Numbered from the stretch's first letter, positions 16,774 to 26,598 are shown. The stretch: 64,000 bases of DNA from Paenibacillus xylanilyticus (GCF_009664365.1 NZ_CP044310.1:2615001-2679000); one strand, 5' to 3'. Program-made: numbers and translations. The notes: generated by a model from the sequence alone, not told the origin.

Positions 16774-18267
16774 GTGAGCGTGTTGGCATATGATTTGGGA
16801 GCTGGCAGCGGGAGGGCGCTGCTGGGTCATCTGAATGACCGGGGTATAACGGCCACTGAAGTTCATCGATTCAAGAATGAGCCGGTCAGAGCAGGCGAGC
16901 GAATGTACTGGGACATTCTGCGTTTGCATCATGAAGTGCTGCAAGGTTTGCATCTGGTCAAGCAGCAGGGAGAGCAGCCAGGCAGTTTGGGGATCGACTC
17001 CTGGGGAGTTGACTTTGGACTTCTGGGCCACAATGGAGAATTGCTTGGTAACCCCTATCATTATCGTGATGGGCAGTTCAACGGCATGATGGAACAGATT
17101 CGCAATGAGCTAACCTCCCAGCGGATCTTTGAGCGAACAGGCATTCAATTTTTAAGTTTTAATACCCTGTACCAGCTCGCAACCCTGCAGCGGAACGGTT
17201 CACCGTTGCTTGATGCAGCAGATCGTTTTCTTATGATTCCGGACCTGCTTCGGTACTTTTTGACTGGAGAAGCGGTAAATGAGTTTACCAATGCAACGAC
17301 AACACAGCTCTACAACCCGGTGAGCGGGCAGTGGGACGGAGAATTACTTGCTCACATCGGAGTCTCGGATCAGCTGTTTGGTGATGCGGTGATGCCGGGT
17401 ACACGAGTAGGTCAACTCCGCAGCGGTATATCTAGTGAATTGGGGATATCATCAATTCCTGTTATTGCGGTAGCCGAACATGATACGGGTTCAGCAGTGG
17501 TCGCTGTCCCGGCAACGGATCGTTCGTTTGCTTATTTGAGCTGTGGAACCTGGTCCTTGATGGGAACGGAGATCGATTATCCTGCCATTACTCCGGAAAG
17601 TTTGGCCCTGAATTTTACGAACGAAGGCGGAGCTGGCGGAACATTCCGTCTGCTGAAGAACATTATGGGACTCTGGATCCTGCAGGAGAGCATGCGTGAA
17701 TGGGAGCGTCAGGGGAAAGGGATCAGTTACGCTGAATTATTACAACAAGCTGAAGCGGCTCCTCCATTTGCAAGTTTGTTTGACCCGGATGACGATCTGT
17801 TTATGCCAGCAGGTGACATGACGATTCGGATTCGCCAGTATTGCCGAGATACGGGACAGCAAGAACCACAGGATCAAGGAGCTATTGCCAGATCCATCCT
17901 GGAGAGCCTTGCCCTGAAATACAGAAGAGTACTGGAATGGACGGAACAATTATCGGGTCAGTCTTTTAATGGATTGCACATGGTCGGCGGAGGCATCCAG
18001 AATCAATTGCTGTGCCAGTGGACGGCAAGCTCTATTGGCAGACCGGTATGGGCAGGGCCGGCAGAAGGCAGTGCAATTGGTAACATGGCTGTCCAATGGA
18101 TTGCCAGCGGAGCGTTCAAGGACATTTGGGAGGCTCGCAGGGTCATTCGTGATTCGTTCCCGGTAACCGAGTATGAACCGAAGGACAGATTGATTTGGGA
18201 AGAGGCTTACGGCAGATTTCTCAGGTTATCGGACTCATCGAAATCACAGGCCGGAAGTGAGGTGTAA
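16774..18267 (+). CDS. rhaB: Rhamnulokinase
   Basis: 497-aa FGGY-family sugar kinase phosphorylating L-rhamnulose to L-rhamnulose 1-phosphate. N-terminal phosphate loop VLAYDLGAGSGRALLG, then LGIDSWGVDFGLL, the mid-protein PVIAVAEHDTGSAVVAVP, SCGTWSLMGTE and the C-terminal ATP-binding HMVGGGIQNQLLCQWTA with GPAEGSAIGNMAVQW, all typical of RhaB rather than xylulokinase or glycerol kinase. The start is GTG 16774 with AAAGG upstream. A DeoR gene begins 2 bp after its stop, then lutABC. Isomerase and aldolase genes for rhamnose are not in the window. Confidence 0.93.
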   Translation: MSVLAYDLGAGSGRALLGHLNDRGITATEVHRFKNEPVRAGERMYWDILRLHHEVLQGLHLVKQQGEQPGSLGIDSWGVDFGLLGHNGELLGNPYHYRDGQFNGMMEQIRNELTSQRIFERTGIQFLSFNTLYQLATLQRNGSPLLDAADRFLMIPDLLRYFLTGEAVNEFTNATTTQLYNPVSGQWDGELLAHIGVSDQLFGDAVMPGTRVGQLRSGISSELGISSIPVIAVAEHDTGSAVVAVPATDRSFAYLSCGTWSLMGTEIDYPAITPESLALNFTNEGGAGGTFRLLKNIMGLWILQESMREWERQGKGISYAELLQQAEAAPPFASLFDPDDDLFMPAGDMTIRIRQYCRDTGQQEPQDQGAIARSILESLALKYRRVLEWTEQLSGQSFNGLHMVGGGIQNQLLCQWTASSIGRPVWAGPAEGSAIGNMAVQWIASGAFKDIWEARRVIRDSFPVTEYEPKDRLIWEEAYGRFLRLSDSSKSQAGSEV

Positions 18268-18269
18268 CC

Positions 18270-19031
18270 ATGCTGGCTGCTGAGCGGTATGATCGGATTG
18301 TCGAGATGGTTAATGAAAGCGGAAGCATGCGTGTGTCCGAGCTAAGTGATCGCTGCAGGGTAACCGAAGAGACCATTCGCCGCGATCTGGATCGGCTGGA
18401 GCAAGCCGGACGATTAAAACGCTCCCATGGGGGAGCTGTAAGCATCAAGGATGATCAGCCGGAGATCCCGTATCGCGTGAGGGAAACGACCCATGCGGAA
18501 GAGAAGAAGCGAATTGCTCAGGCAGCCCTTGCCATGATTCACCCCGGGGATCGAATACTCTTGGATGCCAGCACCACTGCAGGTTATATGGCTGCGAACA
18601 TGCCGGATATTCCCCTGACGGTGTTAACCAACTCGATTCAGGTAGCGACCGAACTTAGCAGCAAGGACAAGATAGAGGTGATCTCTACCGGGGGGCAATT
18701 GGCACAGCGTTCGCTATCGTTTGTCGGGCCGCTTGCCGAACGTTCACTGGAAACGTATCACGTTGATAAACTGTTCTTGTCCTGCAAGGGGGTCCATCTG
18801 GATGGTGGCGGAATTAGCGAATCCAATGAACTGCAAGCCAGGTTGAAACAGAAAATGGTCGGCATCTCCGACCAGGTAATTTTGCTTGCAGATGCCAGCA
18901 AGTTTGGTGTGCGAGCGTTCGCAAGGGTAACCGGATTGAATGCGGTTCATGCGGTCATACTCAATGAGCAGCTTGATGATGATCTCATGAAACGATTGAA
19001 GGACTATGACATCCAAATTACGACAGTATAA
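18270..19031 (+). CDS. DeoR/GlpR-family regulator of the rha-lut locus (paralogue 2)
   Basis: 253-aa regulator. Winged helix at 5-58 with VTEETIRRDLDRLEQAG and KRSHGGAV; effector domain with LLDASTT, VLTNS, STGGQL and SFVGPLAERS. GTGAGGTGTAACC separates it from rhaB by only 2 bp, with the Shine-Dalgarno inside the rhaB 3' end, so translation is probably coupled. It is nearly a copy of the regulator at 7562-8335, differing mostly in the linker and C-terminus. By position it should control rhaB and perhaps lutABC, with a rhamnose-derived phosphate as likely effector (inference). Confidence 0.9.
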   Translation: MLAAERYDRIVEMVNESGSMRVSELSDRCRVTEETIRRDLDRLEQAGRLKRSHGGAVSIKDDQPEIPYRVRETTHAEEKKRIAQAALAMIHPGDRILLDASTTAGYMAANMPDIPLTVLTNSIQVATELSSKDKIEVISTGGQLAQRSLSFVGPLAERSLETYHVDKLFLSCKGVHLDGGGISESNELQARLKQKMVGISDQVILLADASKFGVRAFARVTGLNAVHAVILNEQLDDDLMKRLKDYDIQITTV

Positions 19032-19069
19032 GAAAATGGGCACGTAGTCAGCTCGTTCTGACTTGATAC

Positions 19070-19079
19070 TTAACGTTAA
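19070..19079. promoter_or_regulatory. Small palindrome before lutA
   Basis: TTAACGTTAA lies in the 91-bp gap between the DeoR gene and lutA. It is short and AT-rich, so it is only a weak operator candidate. Confidence 0.25.
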
Positions 19080-19122
19080 CTTCAATAGACCCACTACTAA
19101 TTGATAATGGGAGCGTGTATTT

Positions 19123-19851
19123 ATGAAGGTCTCCTTGTTCATTACCTGCCTCAGCGATGCCATCTACCCGCGTGTCGGAGAAGCGATGGTCAGACTGCTT
19201 GCCGCTCACGGCGTTCGGTTGGAATTTCCACCTGTCCAAACCTGCTGCGGTCAGCCTTCTTATAATAGCGGGTATTGGGATGAGACGAGAGTGGCAGCCA
19301 AAACGATTCTGGAAGCGTTTGACGACAGTGATTTTGTAGTCTGTCCTTCAGGCTCTTGCACGTATATGATTCATCATTATCCCGAGCTGTTTGCGGATGA
19401 TCCGGTGTGGCTCGAAAAGGCGAAACGGCTGGAAGCAAAAGCCTATGAATTTACGCAATTTCTGGTGCAGGTGCTCGGGATAACGGATCTGGGCGCACAT
19501 TTTCCTCACAAGGTTACGTACCATCCATCGTGTCACGGCAGCAGGCTGCTCGGAGTGAAAGACGAACCGATGGCGCTGTTGTCTGCAGTGAAAGGGCTGG
19601 AATTTGTACCGCTTCCGTATGGAGAGGATTGCTGCGGGTTCGGGGGAACATTTGCCGTAAAAATGTCGGATATATCCGGTGCCATGGTTACCGAGAAAGT
19701 GGATCATATCAAAGAGACCGAAGCCGAGGTACTTGTTGGACTGGATATGGCGTGTCTCATGAATATCGCAGGCAATCTGCGTTACCGGAATGAACCGGTA
19801 CGTGTCATGCATTTGGCGGAATTACTGTATGAGGGGGTGCAAACAGGATGA
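19123..19851 (+). CDS. lutA: L-lactate utilisation protein A (Fe-S subunit)
   Basis: 242-aa (Fe-S)-binding subunit of the LutABC complex that oxidises L-lactate to pyruvate. It carries the paired CCG-type cysteine motifs of the heterodisulfide-reductase-like family: QTCCGQPSYNSG (about residue 38) and EDCCGFGGTFAVKMSDIS (about 168-186), with additional CPSGSCTYMIHHY and HPSCHGSR. ATG follows GGGAG. The lutB ATG overlaps its stop by ATGA. It lies directly downstream of rhaB-deoR, a sensible place because rhamnose yields L-lactaldehyde, which can be oxidised to L-lactate. Confidence 0.93.
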   Translation: MKVSLFITCLSDAIYPRVGEAMVRLLAAHGVRLEFPPVQTCCGQPSYNSGYWDETRVAAKTILEAFDDSDFVVCPSGSCTYMIHHYPELFADDPVWLEKAKRLEAKAYEFTQFLVQVLGITDLGAHFPHKVTYHPSCHGSRLLGVKDEPMALLSAVKGLEFVPLPYGEDCCGFGGTFAVKMSDISGAMVTEKVDHIKETEAEVLVGLDMACLMNIAGNLRYRNEPVRVMHLAELLYEGVQTG

Positions 19852-21365
19852 GTCAGCCTGGTGTAATGGATGTGTCTGTGAAGAAGCGTGCGGAACTCGC
19901 GCTTAATGATGATTTTCTGCGTAAAGCCGTCAAGTTCACAACAGAACGTCTGCGGAACGGAAAGAAATCCGCTTCGGAGGAACACGGAAACTGGGATGAA
20001 TGGCGGGAACGGGGCCGCCAGATTCGACTGCACACCATCGCACATCTGGATTATTATCTGAACGAATTCGTCAATAATGCTCGTGCTAACGGTGTCCATA
20101 TCCATTTTGCAGATACATCGGCCGAGGCAGCCGCAATTGCCCTCGATATAGCGGCCCACAATGAAGCTGCGTCCGTGGTCAAATCCAAATCGATGGTGTC
20201 GGAAGAAGTACATCTGAACCATGCGCTTGAATCTGCCGGCATTGAAGCCATTGAGACCGATTTGGGTGAATATATCATCCAGTTGGCTGGGGAAGCCCCC
20301 TCACATATCGTTATTCCGGCGATTCACAAAAATCGTTATCAGATTGCGGATTTATTATCAAAAGAAGCTGGGGAAACCCTTGAACCGGATACAACCGTTC
20401 TCGCCGGGTTTGTACGCAAAAAGCTGCGCGAAAAATTCCTCGAGGCTGACATCGGCATGACGGGCTGTAACTTCGCCATTGCGGAGACAGGCTCCATGGT
20501 GCTGTTCGAAAATGAAGGCAATGCCCGTATGGTATCCACTGTACCGAAGACACAGATTACCTTGATGGGAATGGAGCGTATCATTCCTTCCTGGACCGAT
20601 CTTGAAGTGATGGCCACGCTGCTGCCGCGTTCAGCGACAGGACAAAAATTGACCATGTATATGTCGGGCATTACCGGGCCGCGCCGAACAGCAGACGGGG
20701 ATGGTCCTGATGAAATGCATATTATTATCGTGGATAATGGAAGATCCTTGCAGCTTGGCGATCCTGAATTTCAGGAACTGCTGAATTGCATACGCTGCGG
20801 AGCCTGTCTGAATGCTTGTCCGGTATACCGTCATATAGGCGGTCACGCCTATGGTGGTACCTACAGCGGTCCGATTGGCGCGGTGTTGACCCCAGCACTG
20901 AACGGAAATATAGACGAGTGGAACGATATTGCCAGTGCTTCGAGTTTATGCGGGGCCTGTTATGAGGCCTGTCCTGTCAAAATACCTTTACATGATATGC
21001 TCGTGTATTTACGCAGACGCAAGGTTGAAGAAGGCCACGGAAACAAGCTGGAGGGAGCCGGCATGAAGGGATTTGCCGCAGTGGTGTCTAGCTCCAAACG
21101 TTTCAGTGCAGCTATTCGTCTGGGCCAGCTTGGCCAGAAGGCTGTTGTACGCAATGAAGGAATCTCGCTCAAGCTTGGTCCGCTCAAGGGCTGGAACACA
21201 TACCGAGTTGCACCGAGCCTGGCCAAACGTTCATTCCGCCAGCAGTGGAGCAAGCTGGATCAGGAACTGGATCAAAATCCAAAAGAAATGGATAGCAACG
21301 TTCGCAACCGAATGGAGCACATTTTGCGAGAACGGGAGCAAGGAGGCAGCAGACATGAGCACTGA
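19848..21365 (+). CDS. lutB: L-lactate utilisation protein B (Fe-S/LUD subunit)
   Basis: 505-aa subunit with an N-terminal LUD domain (about 65-300; EAASVVKSKSMVSEE, GCNFAIAETGSMVLFENEGN) and a ferredoxin-like region with two 4Fe-4S motifs: CIRCGACLNACPVYRHIGG (about 313-331) and CGACYEACPVKIPLHDML (about 364-381). GPIGAVLTP between them is typical. The C-terminal tail binds nothing obvious. It overlaps lutA by 4 bp and lutC by 11 bp, so the three are translationally coupled. Confidence 0.94.
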   Translation: MSQPGVMDVSVKKRAELALNDDFLRKAVKFTTERLRNGKKSASEEHGNWDEWRERGRQIRLHTIAHLDYYLNEFVNNARANGVHIHFADTSAEAAAIALDIAAHNEAASVVKSKSMVSEEVHLNHALESAGIEAIETDLGEYIIQLAGEAPSHIVIPAIHKNRYQIADLLSKEAGETLEPDTTVLAGFVRKKLREKFLEADIGMTGCNFAIAETGSMVLFENEGNARMVSTVPKTQITLMGMERIIPSWTDLEVMATLLPRSATGQKLTMYMSGITGPRRTADGDGPDEMHIIIVDNGRSLQLGDPEFQELLNCIRCGACLNACPVYRHIGGHAYGGTYSGPIGAVLTPALNGNIDEWNDIASASSLCGACYEACPVKIPLHDMLVYLRRRKVEEGHGNKLEGAGMKGFAAVVSSSKRFSAAIRLGQLGQKAVVRNEGISLKLGPLKGWNTYRVAPSLAKRSFRQQWSKLDQELDQNPKEMDSNVRNRMEHILREREQGGSRHEH

Positions 21366-22080
21366 GCATCAGCAGTGGCTGAACCAATTGGAGAAGCGGT
21401 CGCGCGAGAAACAGGAAAAGTTCATGAATGGTATTGCTGCCAAGCTAAGAAGGCCCCGCCAAAATCATGCACCAACGCAGCCTTTTCGAGGTGCACCGTC
21501 ATTCTGGAATGAACTGGAATGGGATGAAGAGAAACGGATACAGGCATTTACCGATAACTTTGTAAGTGTGGGTGCCCACATTGTTCGAGTGAAGAATCTG
21601 GAGGAAGCCTCCACCTTTATTACTACGAAAGCCAATGAACTGGGAGCAAAGTATGTGATTCGTCAGAACGAACAGGAATTGGATGAATTGCAGCTTGAAG
21701 CAGAGCTGCCGGAAGTGCAGATTTCCGTATGGAACAGCAAACCGGATGAAAACTGGAAAGCCCGGGCCGCAGAGGCCGATATTGGCGTGGTCATGGCGGA
21801 TTATGCGACTGCGTACACAGGTTCAGTTACGGTGATGTCTTCACCGGAGAAGGGACGCGCTGTGAGCCTTCTGCCAACTGTATTAATCATTATCATTCCG
21901 GTAGAACGCCTGCATACCCGTTTGGGCGAGACGCTGAATCGCTTTGATGAAGCAGGAAGAGAGAACCTTCCTGCAGGTATTCATTTTATTTCCGGTCCCA
22001 GCCGGTCTTCCGATATCGAAAACGATCTGACGATTGGTGTACATGGTCCGGGTGTAGTCTACGGCCTGATTATGGGGTAA
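21355..22080 (+). CDS. lutC: L-lactate utilisation protein C (LUD domain)
   Basis: 241-aa protein, the third LutABC component. After a basic helical N-terminus with RSREKQEKFMNGIAAKLRRP, a LUD domain (about 65-240) shows WKARAAEADIGVVMADYATA, YTGSVTVMSSPEKGRAVSLL, HFISGPSRSSDIENDL and the C-terminal GVHGPGVVYGLIM. ATG 21355 follows AGGAGG inside the lutB end; the frame beginning at 21073 lies within lutB and is rejected. A strong terminator closes the operon. Confidence 0.93.
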   Translation: MSTEHQQWLNQLEKRSREKQEKFMNGIAAKLRRPRQNHAPTQPFRGAPSFWNELEWDEEKRIQAFTDNFVSVGAHIVRVKNLEEASTFITTKANELGAKYVIRQNEQELDELQLEAELPEVQISVWNSKPDENWKARAAEADIGVVMADYATAYTGSVTVMSSPEKGRAVSLLPTVLIIIIPVERLHTRLGETLNRFDEAGRENLPAGIHFISGPSRSSDIENDLTIGVHGPGVVYGLIMG

Positions 22081-22130
22081 AGTGAACGTCTGAATCTTCC
22101 GAATTTATCAATTTTTTAATAACCCAGCAC

Positions 22131-22183
22131 AGCAACTGTCCATTGGAGTAGATCCTTTCTCTGCTCAGGACAGTTGTTTTTTT
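22131..22183 (+). terminator. Terminator of the lut operon
   Basis: CAACTGTCC (22133-22141) pairs with GGACAGTTG (22168-22176) around a 26-base loop, then TTTTTTT. Confidence 0.8.
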
Positions 22184-22211
22184 GGCATACTTTCACGATA
22201 CATAATAGATG

Positions 22212-22227
22212 TTAACTATTAAGTTAA
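22212..22227. promoter_or_regulatory. Inverted repeat upstream of the glutathione peroxidase gene
   Basis: TTAACT-ATTA-AGTTAA, 91 bp before the gene. A -10-like TATAAT follows at 22265-22270 without a good -35. It may be an operator; AT-rich composition makes chance occurrence possible. Confidence 0.35.
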
Positions 22228-22317
22228 TATGTTTTATATATTTCATCTATAAGAGGAGCGTAGATATAATTTAGTTAAAGAACTTATTATAGTCTACACT
22301 TATGGGAGGCGCTATAT

Positions 22318-22875
22318 ATGAATCCTATCTATGCTTATCAAGTTTCTTCAAAGGATGGACATATTGCTGATTTATCAAGGTTTGAGGGAAAGGTTCTGCT
22401 CATTGTCAACACGGCCAGCAAGTGCAGCTATTCCAGACAATTTTCGGAGCTGCAGCAGCTCTATGACAAGTATGGCGAACAAGGCCTGGAAATTTTGGCG
22501 TTTCCCTGCAATCAGTTCAATCAAAAAGAACCGGGTAATAATGCAGAGATCACCGAATATTACAAAAGCAATTTTCATGTGACCTTTCCGATGTTTGATA
22601 AGATTGAGGTTACCGGAACATCCATTCATCCTCTATTTTGTCATCTGGTCGAAAAGGCTGCATTCCAGGGATATGATCTTGAAACGGAAGAAGGTCGGTG
22701 GATGGATCATTTTGTAAGGGAAAAACATCCTGCATTGTATGACGGGCACGGGATCAAGTGGAATTTCACCAAGTTTTTAGTCCGAGCGGATGGCGAGGTT
22801 AGTGCCCGCTATGAAACGACAGTCGAACCTTTGATGATGGAAACGAAAATCAGGGAACTGCTGAGGCAACGCTAG
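22318..22875 (+). CDS. Glutathione peroxidase-family thiol peroxidase
   Basis: 185-aa thioredoxin-fold peroxidase (BsaA/Gpx type) that reduces hydroperoxides, in bacteria usually with thioredoxin rather than glutathione. Peroxidatic Cys36 lies in NTASKCSYSRQF; the second motif is ILAFPCNQFNQKEPG with Gln67, and the Trp/Asn pair is in KWNFTKFLV, completing the catalytic tetrad. It is a Cys, not Sec, enzyme. It is some 20-25 residues longer than typical bacterial members owing to an insert before WNFTKF (about residues 116-142). GGGAGG precedes ATG. A hairpin cluster follows. Confidence 0.9.
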   Translation: MNPIYAYQVSSKDGHIADLSRFEGKVLLIVNTASKCSYSRQFSELQQLYDKYGEQGLEILAFPCNQFNQKEPGNNAEITEYYKSNFHVTFPMFDKIEVTGTSIHPLFCHLVEKAAFQGYDLETEEGRWMDHFVREKHPALYDGHGIKWNFTKFLVRADGEVSARYETTVEPLMMETKIRELLRQR

Positions 22876-22914
22876 ATTACGTGGTGAAGCTGCCGTAAAA
22901 AATCAAGAGTGGGA

Positions 22915-22976
22915 AAGGCCTGAATAGGTTTCAGGCCTAGCGACCACCTAGGCCAATGAGCATGGGCGACCCCATG
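22915..22976 (+). repeat. Cluster of three hairpins with alternative pairing
   Basis: Three adjacent inverted repeats: AGGCCTGAA / TTCAGGCCT (22916-22938), GGCCTAG / CTAGGCC (22934-22954) and CATGGG / CCCATG (22961-22976). The first two share GGCCT and cannot form together. No T-run follows, so this is not an ordinary terminator. Confidence 0.6.
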
Positions 22977-23238
22977 GTCCTATGACTTTGAGACTGTTGA
23001 AGATTGGAACTGGAAATGTTAGGGTAAAAGTAAGATAACGAAGCACCTCATTTTTTTTACTCAAAAATGACCGATATACCAAATTGGTCAGTTGGTTCTA
23101 TTATGTTTTATCATGATTTGAATCAAATGTGAGTACTTGTAGAAAATGATGGTATACCTTTTTATTCAATTGCTGAAGTTAACAGAGTCATTATCTATGA
23201 TTGGGTCGACCATATGAGTTGGAATAGGAGTGAAGAAG
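22977..23238 (+). promoter_or_regulatory. AT-rich control region of the CYP102 gene
   Basis: Contains a palindrome ACCAA-A-TTGGT (23078-23088) nested in TGACC-N13-GGTCA (23068-23090), and ATTTGA-A-TCAAAT (23116-23128). CYP102 genes of Bacillus are controlled by TetR-type fatty-acid-sensing repressors (Bm3R1, YrhI), so the first palindrome is a reasonable operator candidate. No clear -35/-10 pair was fixed. Confidence 0.45.
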
Positions 23239-26200
23239 ATGTCGTCAATGTCAGTACCCCAGCCCAAAACCTACGGACCACTGGGTAACTTGCCACAATT
23301 GAACTTAGATGAACCGGTGCAATCCCTGGTTAAGCTTGCGGAAGAATACGGACCGATCTTTCGAATGGAATACCCGGGACGGAGTGAGCTGTACATTTCG
23401 GGTCATAAGCTGGTTGCCGAGGTGACGGATGAATCCAAATTCGATAAGCGTGTATGGGCACCGCTTGCGAAAGTTCGTGCGTTTGCTGGAGATGGCTTAT
23501 TTACAAGCTGGACGGATGAGCCCAACTGGAAAAAGGCGCATAATGTGCTTCTTCCCAGCTTCAGTCAGCGTGCCATGCAGGGATATCATAATAAAATGAT
23601 CGATCTGGCCGTACAGCTTGTTCAAAAATGGTCGCGGCTGAATCCGGATGAAACGGTAAATGTACCCGATGATATGACACGTCTAACGCTGGATACAATC
23701 GGGTTATGCGGATTCAATTACCGGTTTAACAGCTTTTATCGGGAAGAACCTCACCCCTTTATTACAAGTATGGTACGCGCTCTGGATGAATCCATGAGTT
23801 CGCTGCAGCGTCTCCGTTTGCAGGACAAATTGATGATTAGCAAAAAGAAACAATTTGAGCAGGATATTCGCTCCATGTTCGCGCTGGTCGATCATATTAT
23901 CGCCGAGCGTAAAGAGCAGCCTCAGGAGGGCGCAGACGATCTATTATCCCATATGCTCAGCGGTAAGGACCCGGAGACGGGTGAAACACTGGATGACGAA
24001 AATATCCGCTACCAGATCATTACGTTCCTGATTGCAGGACATGAGACAACAAGCGGACTATTATCCTTTGCCATTTATTATTTGATGAAAAATCCGGATA
24101 AACTGGCTAAGGCACAAGCCGAGGCTGACCAGATTCTGAAGGATCCGGTTCCAACGTACAATCAGGTTCGGAGCCTAAAATATATCCGTATGGTACTGAA
24201 CGAAGCACTTCGTCTGTGGCCAACAGCTCCAGCGTTCTCCCTCTACGCCAAAGAAGATACTGTGCTCGCCGGAGAGTATCCGTTGAAAAAAGGGGACAGC
24301 GTTAGTGTGCTCATTCCCAAGCTGCATCGTGACCGCGATGCCTGGGGCGACGATGTGGAAGAGTTCCGTCCGGAGCGATTTGAGGATCCAAGCAAGGTGC
24401 CGCACGATGCATATAAACCTTTTGGCAACGGTCAGCGGGCGTGCATTGGGCAGCAATTTGCACTTCAAGAGGCCACGCTGGTGCTGGGCATGGTTTTGAA
24501 ACATTTTGACTTCATTGATCATACGGATTATCAGTTGAAGGTGAAAGAGACCTTGACGCTGAAGCCGGACCAATTCACCATCCGTGTTCGTGCCCGTGGT
24601 GGGCAGCCTGTCATGGCTGTACCGGGTGTAGCGTTGGAAGAGCCGACTCCTGCTGTCAAACGAAAAGAGCTGGACACGGCAAATGCCCATCATACCCCGA
24701 TGCTGGTTCTGTACGGTTCCAACCTGGGTACTGCGGAAGGCATTGCACGTGAGATTGCAGATACAGCGCGATATCAGGGCTTTCGGAGCGAAGTAGAGGC
24801 ACTGGATAATCGGGTAGGCAACCTGCCGAAGGAAGGTGCCATCATTATTGTTAGTGCATCCTACAACGGTCAGCCGCCAAGCAACGCCAAAAATTTTGTG
24901 GAATGGATTCAGCATGCAGAAGCCAATGCTTTTGAAGGCGTACGCTTTGCAGTTCTTGGTTGCGGGGATCATAACTGGGCCAGCACGTATCAGCGTATTC
25001 CGCGTTTGATTGATGAACAGCTCTCTTCCAAGGGGGCAACCCGGCTGTCCCCACTTGGCGAAAGTGATGCCAGCGGAGATTTCGAGAAGCAGGTTGAGGA
25101 CTGGAGCGAACAATTGTGGCCGGATCTGGCACAGGCGATGGGATTGAAGCTGAACAGCAGCTCAGGCAGTGAGCGCAGCTCGTTGTCCGTGCAATTTGTT
25201 AGTGGGCATGCGGTGACGCCGCTTGCAGATACGTACGATGCCCATGTGGCTCACGTGTTGGAAAATCGGGAACTTCATGATGCTGGCAGCCTCCGGAGCA
25301 CGCGTCATCTGGAGATTCAGCTGCCTGAAGGCATGAATTACAAAGAAGGCGATCATCTGGGAGTTCTCCCGCAAAATCCACCGGAACTCGTGGAGCGTGT
25401 ACTCAAGCGTTATGGCTTTACGGGTACGGAACACCTGGTTTTGGATGCATCCGGTCGAAGCGCTGCGCACTTGCCACTGCATCAGCCGGTTAATCTGTAT
25501 GACTTGCTCAGCCACAGCGTGGAATTGCAGGAGGCAGCAACACGTGCACAGCTGAGAGAGCTGGCAGCCTACACCGTATGCCCGCCGCACAAGAAGGAGC
25601 TTGAAGCACTTCTGGACGAATCGGTATATATGGAAGAAGTGCGGGGTAAGCGCGTATCGATGCTGGATTATCTCGTCAAGTATGAGGCGTGCGAAATGCC
25701 GTTCGAACGCTTCCTCGAACTGCTGCCTTCACTCAAAGCGAGATATTATTCCATCTCGAGTTCGCCTCGCGTACAGCCAGAGCAGGCAAGTATTACGGTC
25801 AGTGTGGTTCGTGCTCCGGCTTGGAGCGGACAAGGGGAGTATAAAGGCATTGCGTCCAATTATCTGGCAAACCTGAAACCGGGTGAAGAGGTGGTCATGT
25901 TTATCCGAACGCCTGAATCCGGATTTGAACTGCCATCTGATGCAGAAGTGCCGGTTATCATGGTGGGTCCAGGAACGGGAGTGGCACCATTCCGTGGATT
26001 CCTGCAAGCAAGACGGGTTCTGAAGGAACAGGGACAGAGCGTGGGCGAAGCTCATTTGTACTTTGGATGCCGCAATCCGGAGCATGATTATTTGTATAAA
26101 AATGAGCTTGAAGCGGCACAGCAAGAAGGACTTGTCCAGCTTCACACAGCCTTTTCCAGAGTCGATGGACAGGATAAATGTTATGTTCAGCATCTGATGA

Positions 26201-26412
26201 GGGATGACGCCGAAAAACTGATTCCTCTGCTTGAGCAGGGCGGACATTTGTATATTTGCGGAGACGGCAGCAAGATGGCTCCTGATGTGGAGGCAACACT
26301 CAAGCAGGCATACACCGACATTAGTGGCAAGCCTGTAGATGAGGCAGATGCATGGCTCGAACGCTTACAGCAGGAAGGCCGTTATGCCAAGGATGTATGG
26401 ACAGGGCTATAA
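23239..26412 (+). CDS. Self-sufficient cytochrome P450-reductase fusion, CYP102 family
   Basis: 1057-aa soluble monooxygenase that hydroxylates medium- and long-chain fatty acids at sub-terminal carbons using NADPH and O2. Domain order: P450 haem domain (1-460) with I-helix AGHETTS, ExxR in NEALRLWPT and the haem loop [12 protein letters not shown] with Cys402; flavodoxin-like FMN domain (about 485-635) starting [22 protein letters not shown]-reductase domain (about 660-1057) with [35 protein letters not shown] and YICGDGSKM. Length matches P450 BM3. ATG 23239 follows AGGAG at 8 bp; GTG 23230 overlaps that site. Unlike the Bacillus loci, no TetR regulator is adjacent. Confidence 0.96.
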   Translation: MSSMSVPQPKTYGPLGNLPQLNLDEPVQSLVKLAEEYGPIFRMEYPGRSELYISGHKLVAEVTDESKFDKRVWAPLAKVRAFAGDGLFTSWTDEPNWKKAHNVLLPSFSQRAMQGYHNKMIDLAVQLVQKWSRLNPDETVNVPDDMTRLTLDTIGLCGFNYRFNSFYREEPHPFITSMVRALDESMSSLQRLRLQDKLMISKKKQFEQDIRSMFALVDHIIAERKEQPQEGADDLLSHMLSGKDPETGETLDDENIRYQIITFLIAGHETTSGLLSFAIYYLMKNPDKLAKAQAEADQILKDPVPTYNQVRSLKYIRMVLNEALRLWPTAPAFSLYAKEDTVLAGEYPLKKGDSVSVLIPKLHRDRDAWGDDVEEFRPERFEDPSKVPHDAYKPFGNGQRACIGQQFALQEATLVLGMVLKHFDFIDHTDYQLKVKETLTLKPDQFTIRVRARGGQPVMAVPGVALEEPTPAVKRKELDTANAHHTPMLVLYGSNLGTAEGIAREIADTARYQGFRSEVEALDNRVGNLPKEGAIIIVSASYNGQPPSNAKNFVEWIQHAEANAFEGVRFAVLGCGDHNWASTYQRIPRLIDEQLSSKGATRLSPLGESDASGDFEKQVEDWSEQLWPDLAQAMGLKLNSSSGSERSSLSVQFVSGHAVTPLADTYDAHVAHVLENRELHDAGSLRSTRHLEIQLPEGMNYKEGDHLGVLPQNPPELVERVLKRYGFTGTEHLVLDASGRSAAHLPLHQPVNLYDLLSHSVELQEAATRAQLRELAAYTVCPPHKKELEALLDESVYMEEVRGKRVSMLDYLVKYEACEMPFERFLELLPSLKARYYSISSSPRVQPEQASITVSVVRAPAWSGQGEYKGIASNYLANLKPGEEVVMFIRTPESGFELPSDAEVPVIMVGPGTGVAPFRGFLQARRVLKEQGQSVGEAHLYFGCRNPEHDYLYKNELEAAQQEGLVQLHTAFSRVDGQDKCYVQHLMRDDAEKLIPLLEQGGHLYICGDGSKMAPDVEATLKQAYTDISGKPVDEADAWLERLQQEGRYAKDVWTGL

Positions 26413-26478
26413 TGAGATAACTCAAGTAGAGTCGAATACAGTGTTCATGACATGGATAAACTTCAATTAATGAACTTT

Positions 26479-26517
26479 GCGGTGAGACACAGAGAATTTC
26501 TGTGCTCACCGTTTTTG
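26479..26517 (+). terminator. Strong rho-independent terminator after CYP102
   Basis: GCGGTGAGACACAGA / TCTGTGCTCACCG long stem followed by TTTTT. Confidence 0.9.
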
Positions 26518-26598
26518 CCGTGAAGCGCTAAGCAGGCAAATCGATGCAGGTTGCGTTATAATGATATGGGCCGTATGGATTAGAGGGAACAGCGCGGA

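Noticed and set aside
24175..25113. 312-codon minus-strand frame opposite CYP102
   Set aside because: Antisense shadow of a well-recognised fusion enzyme; no coding signature.
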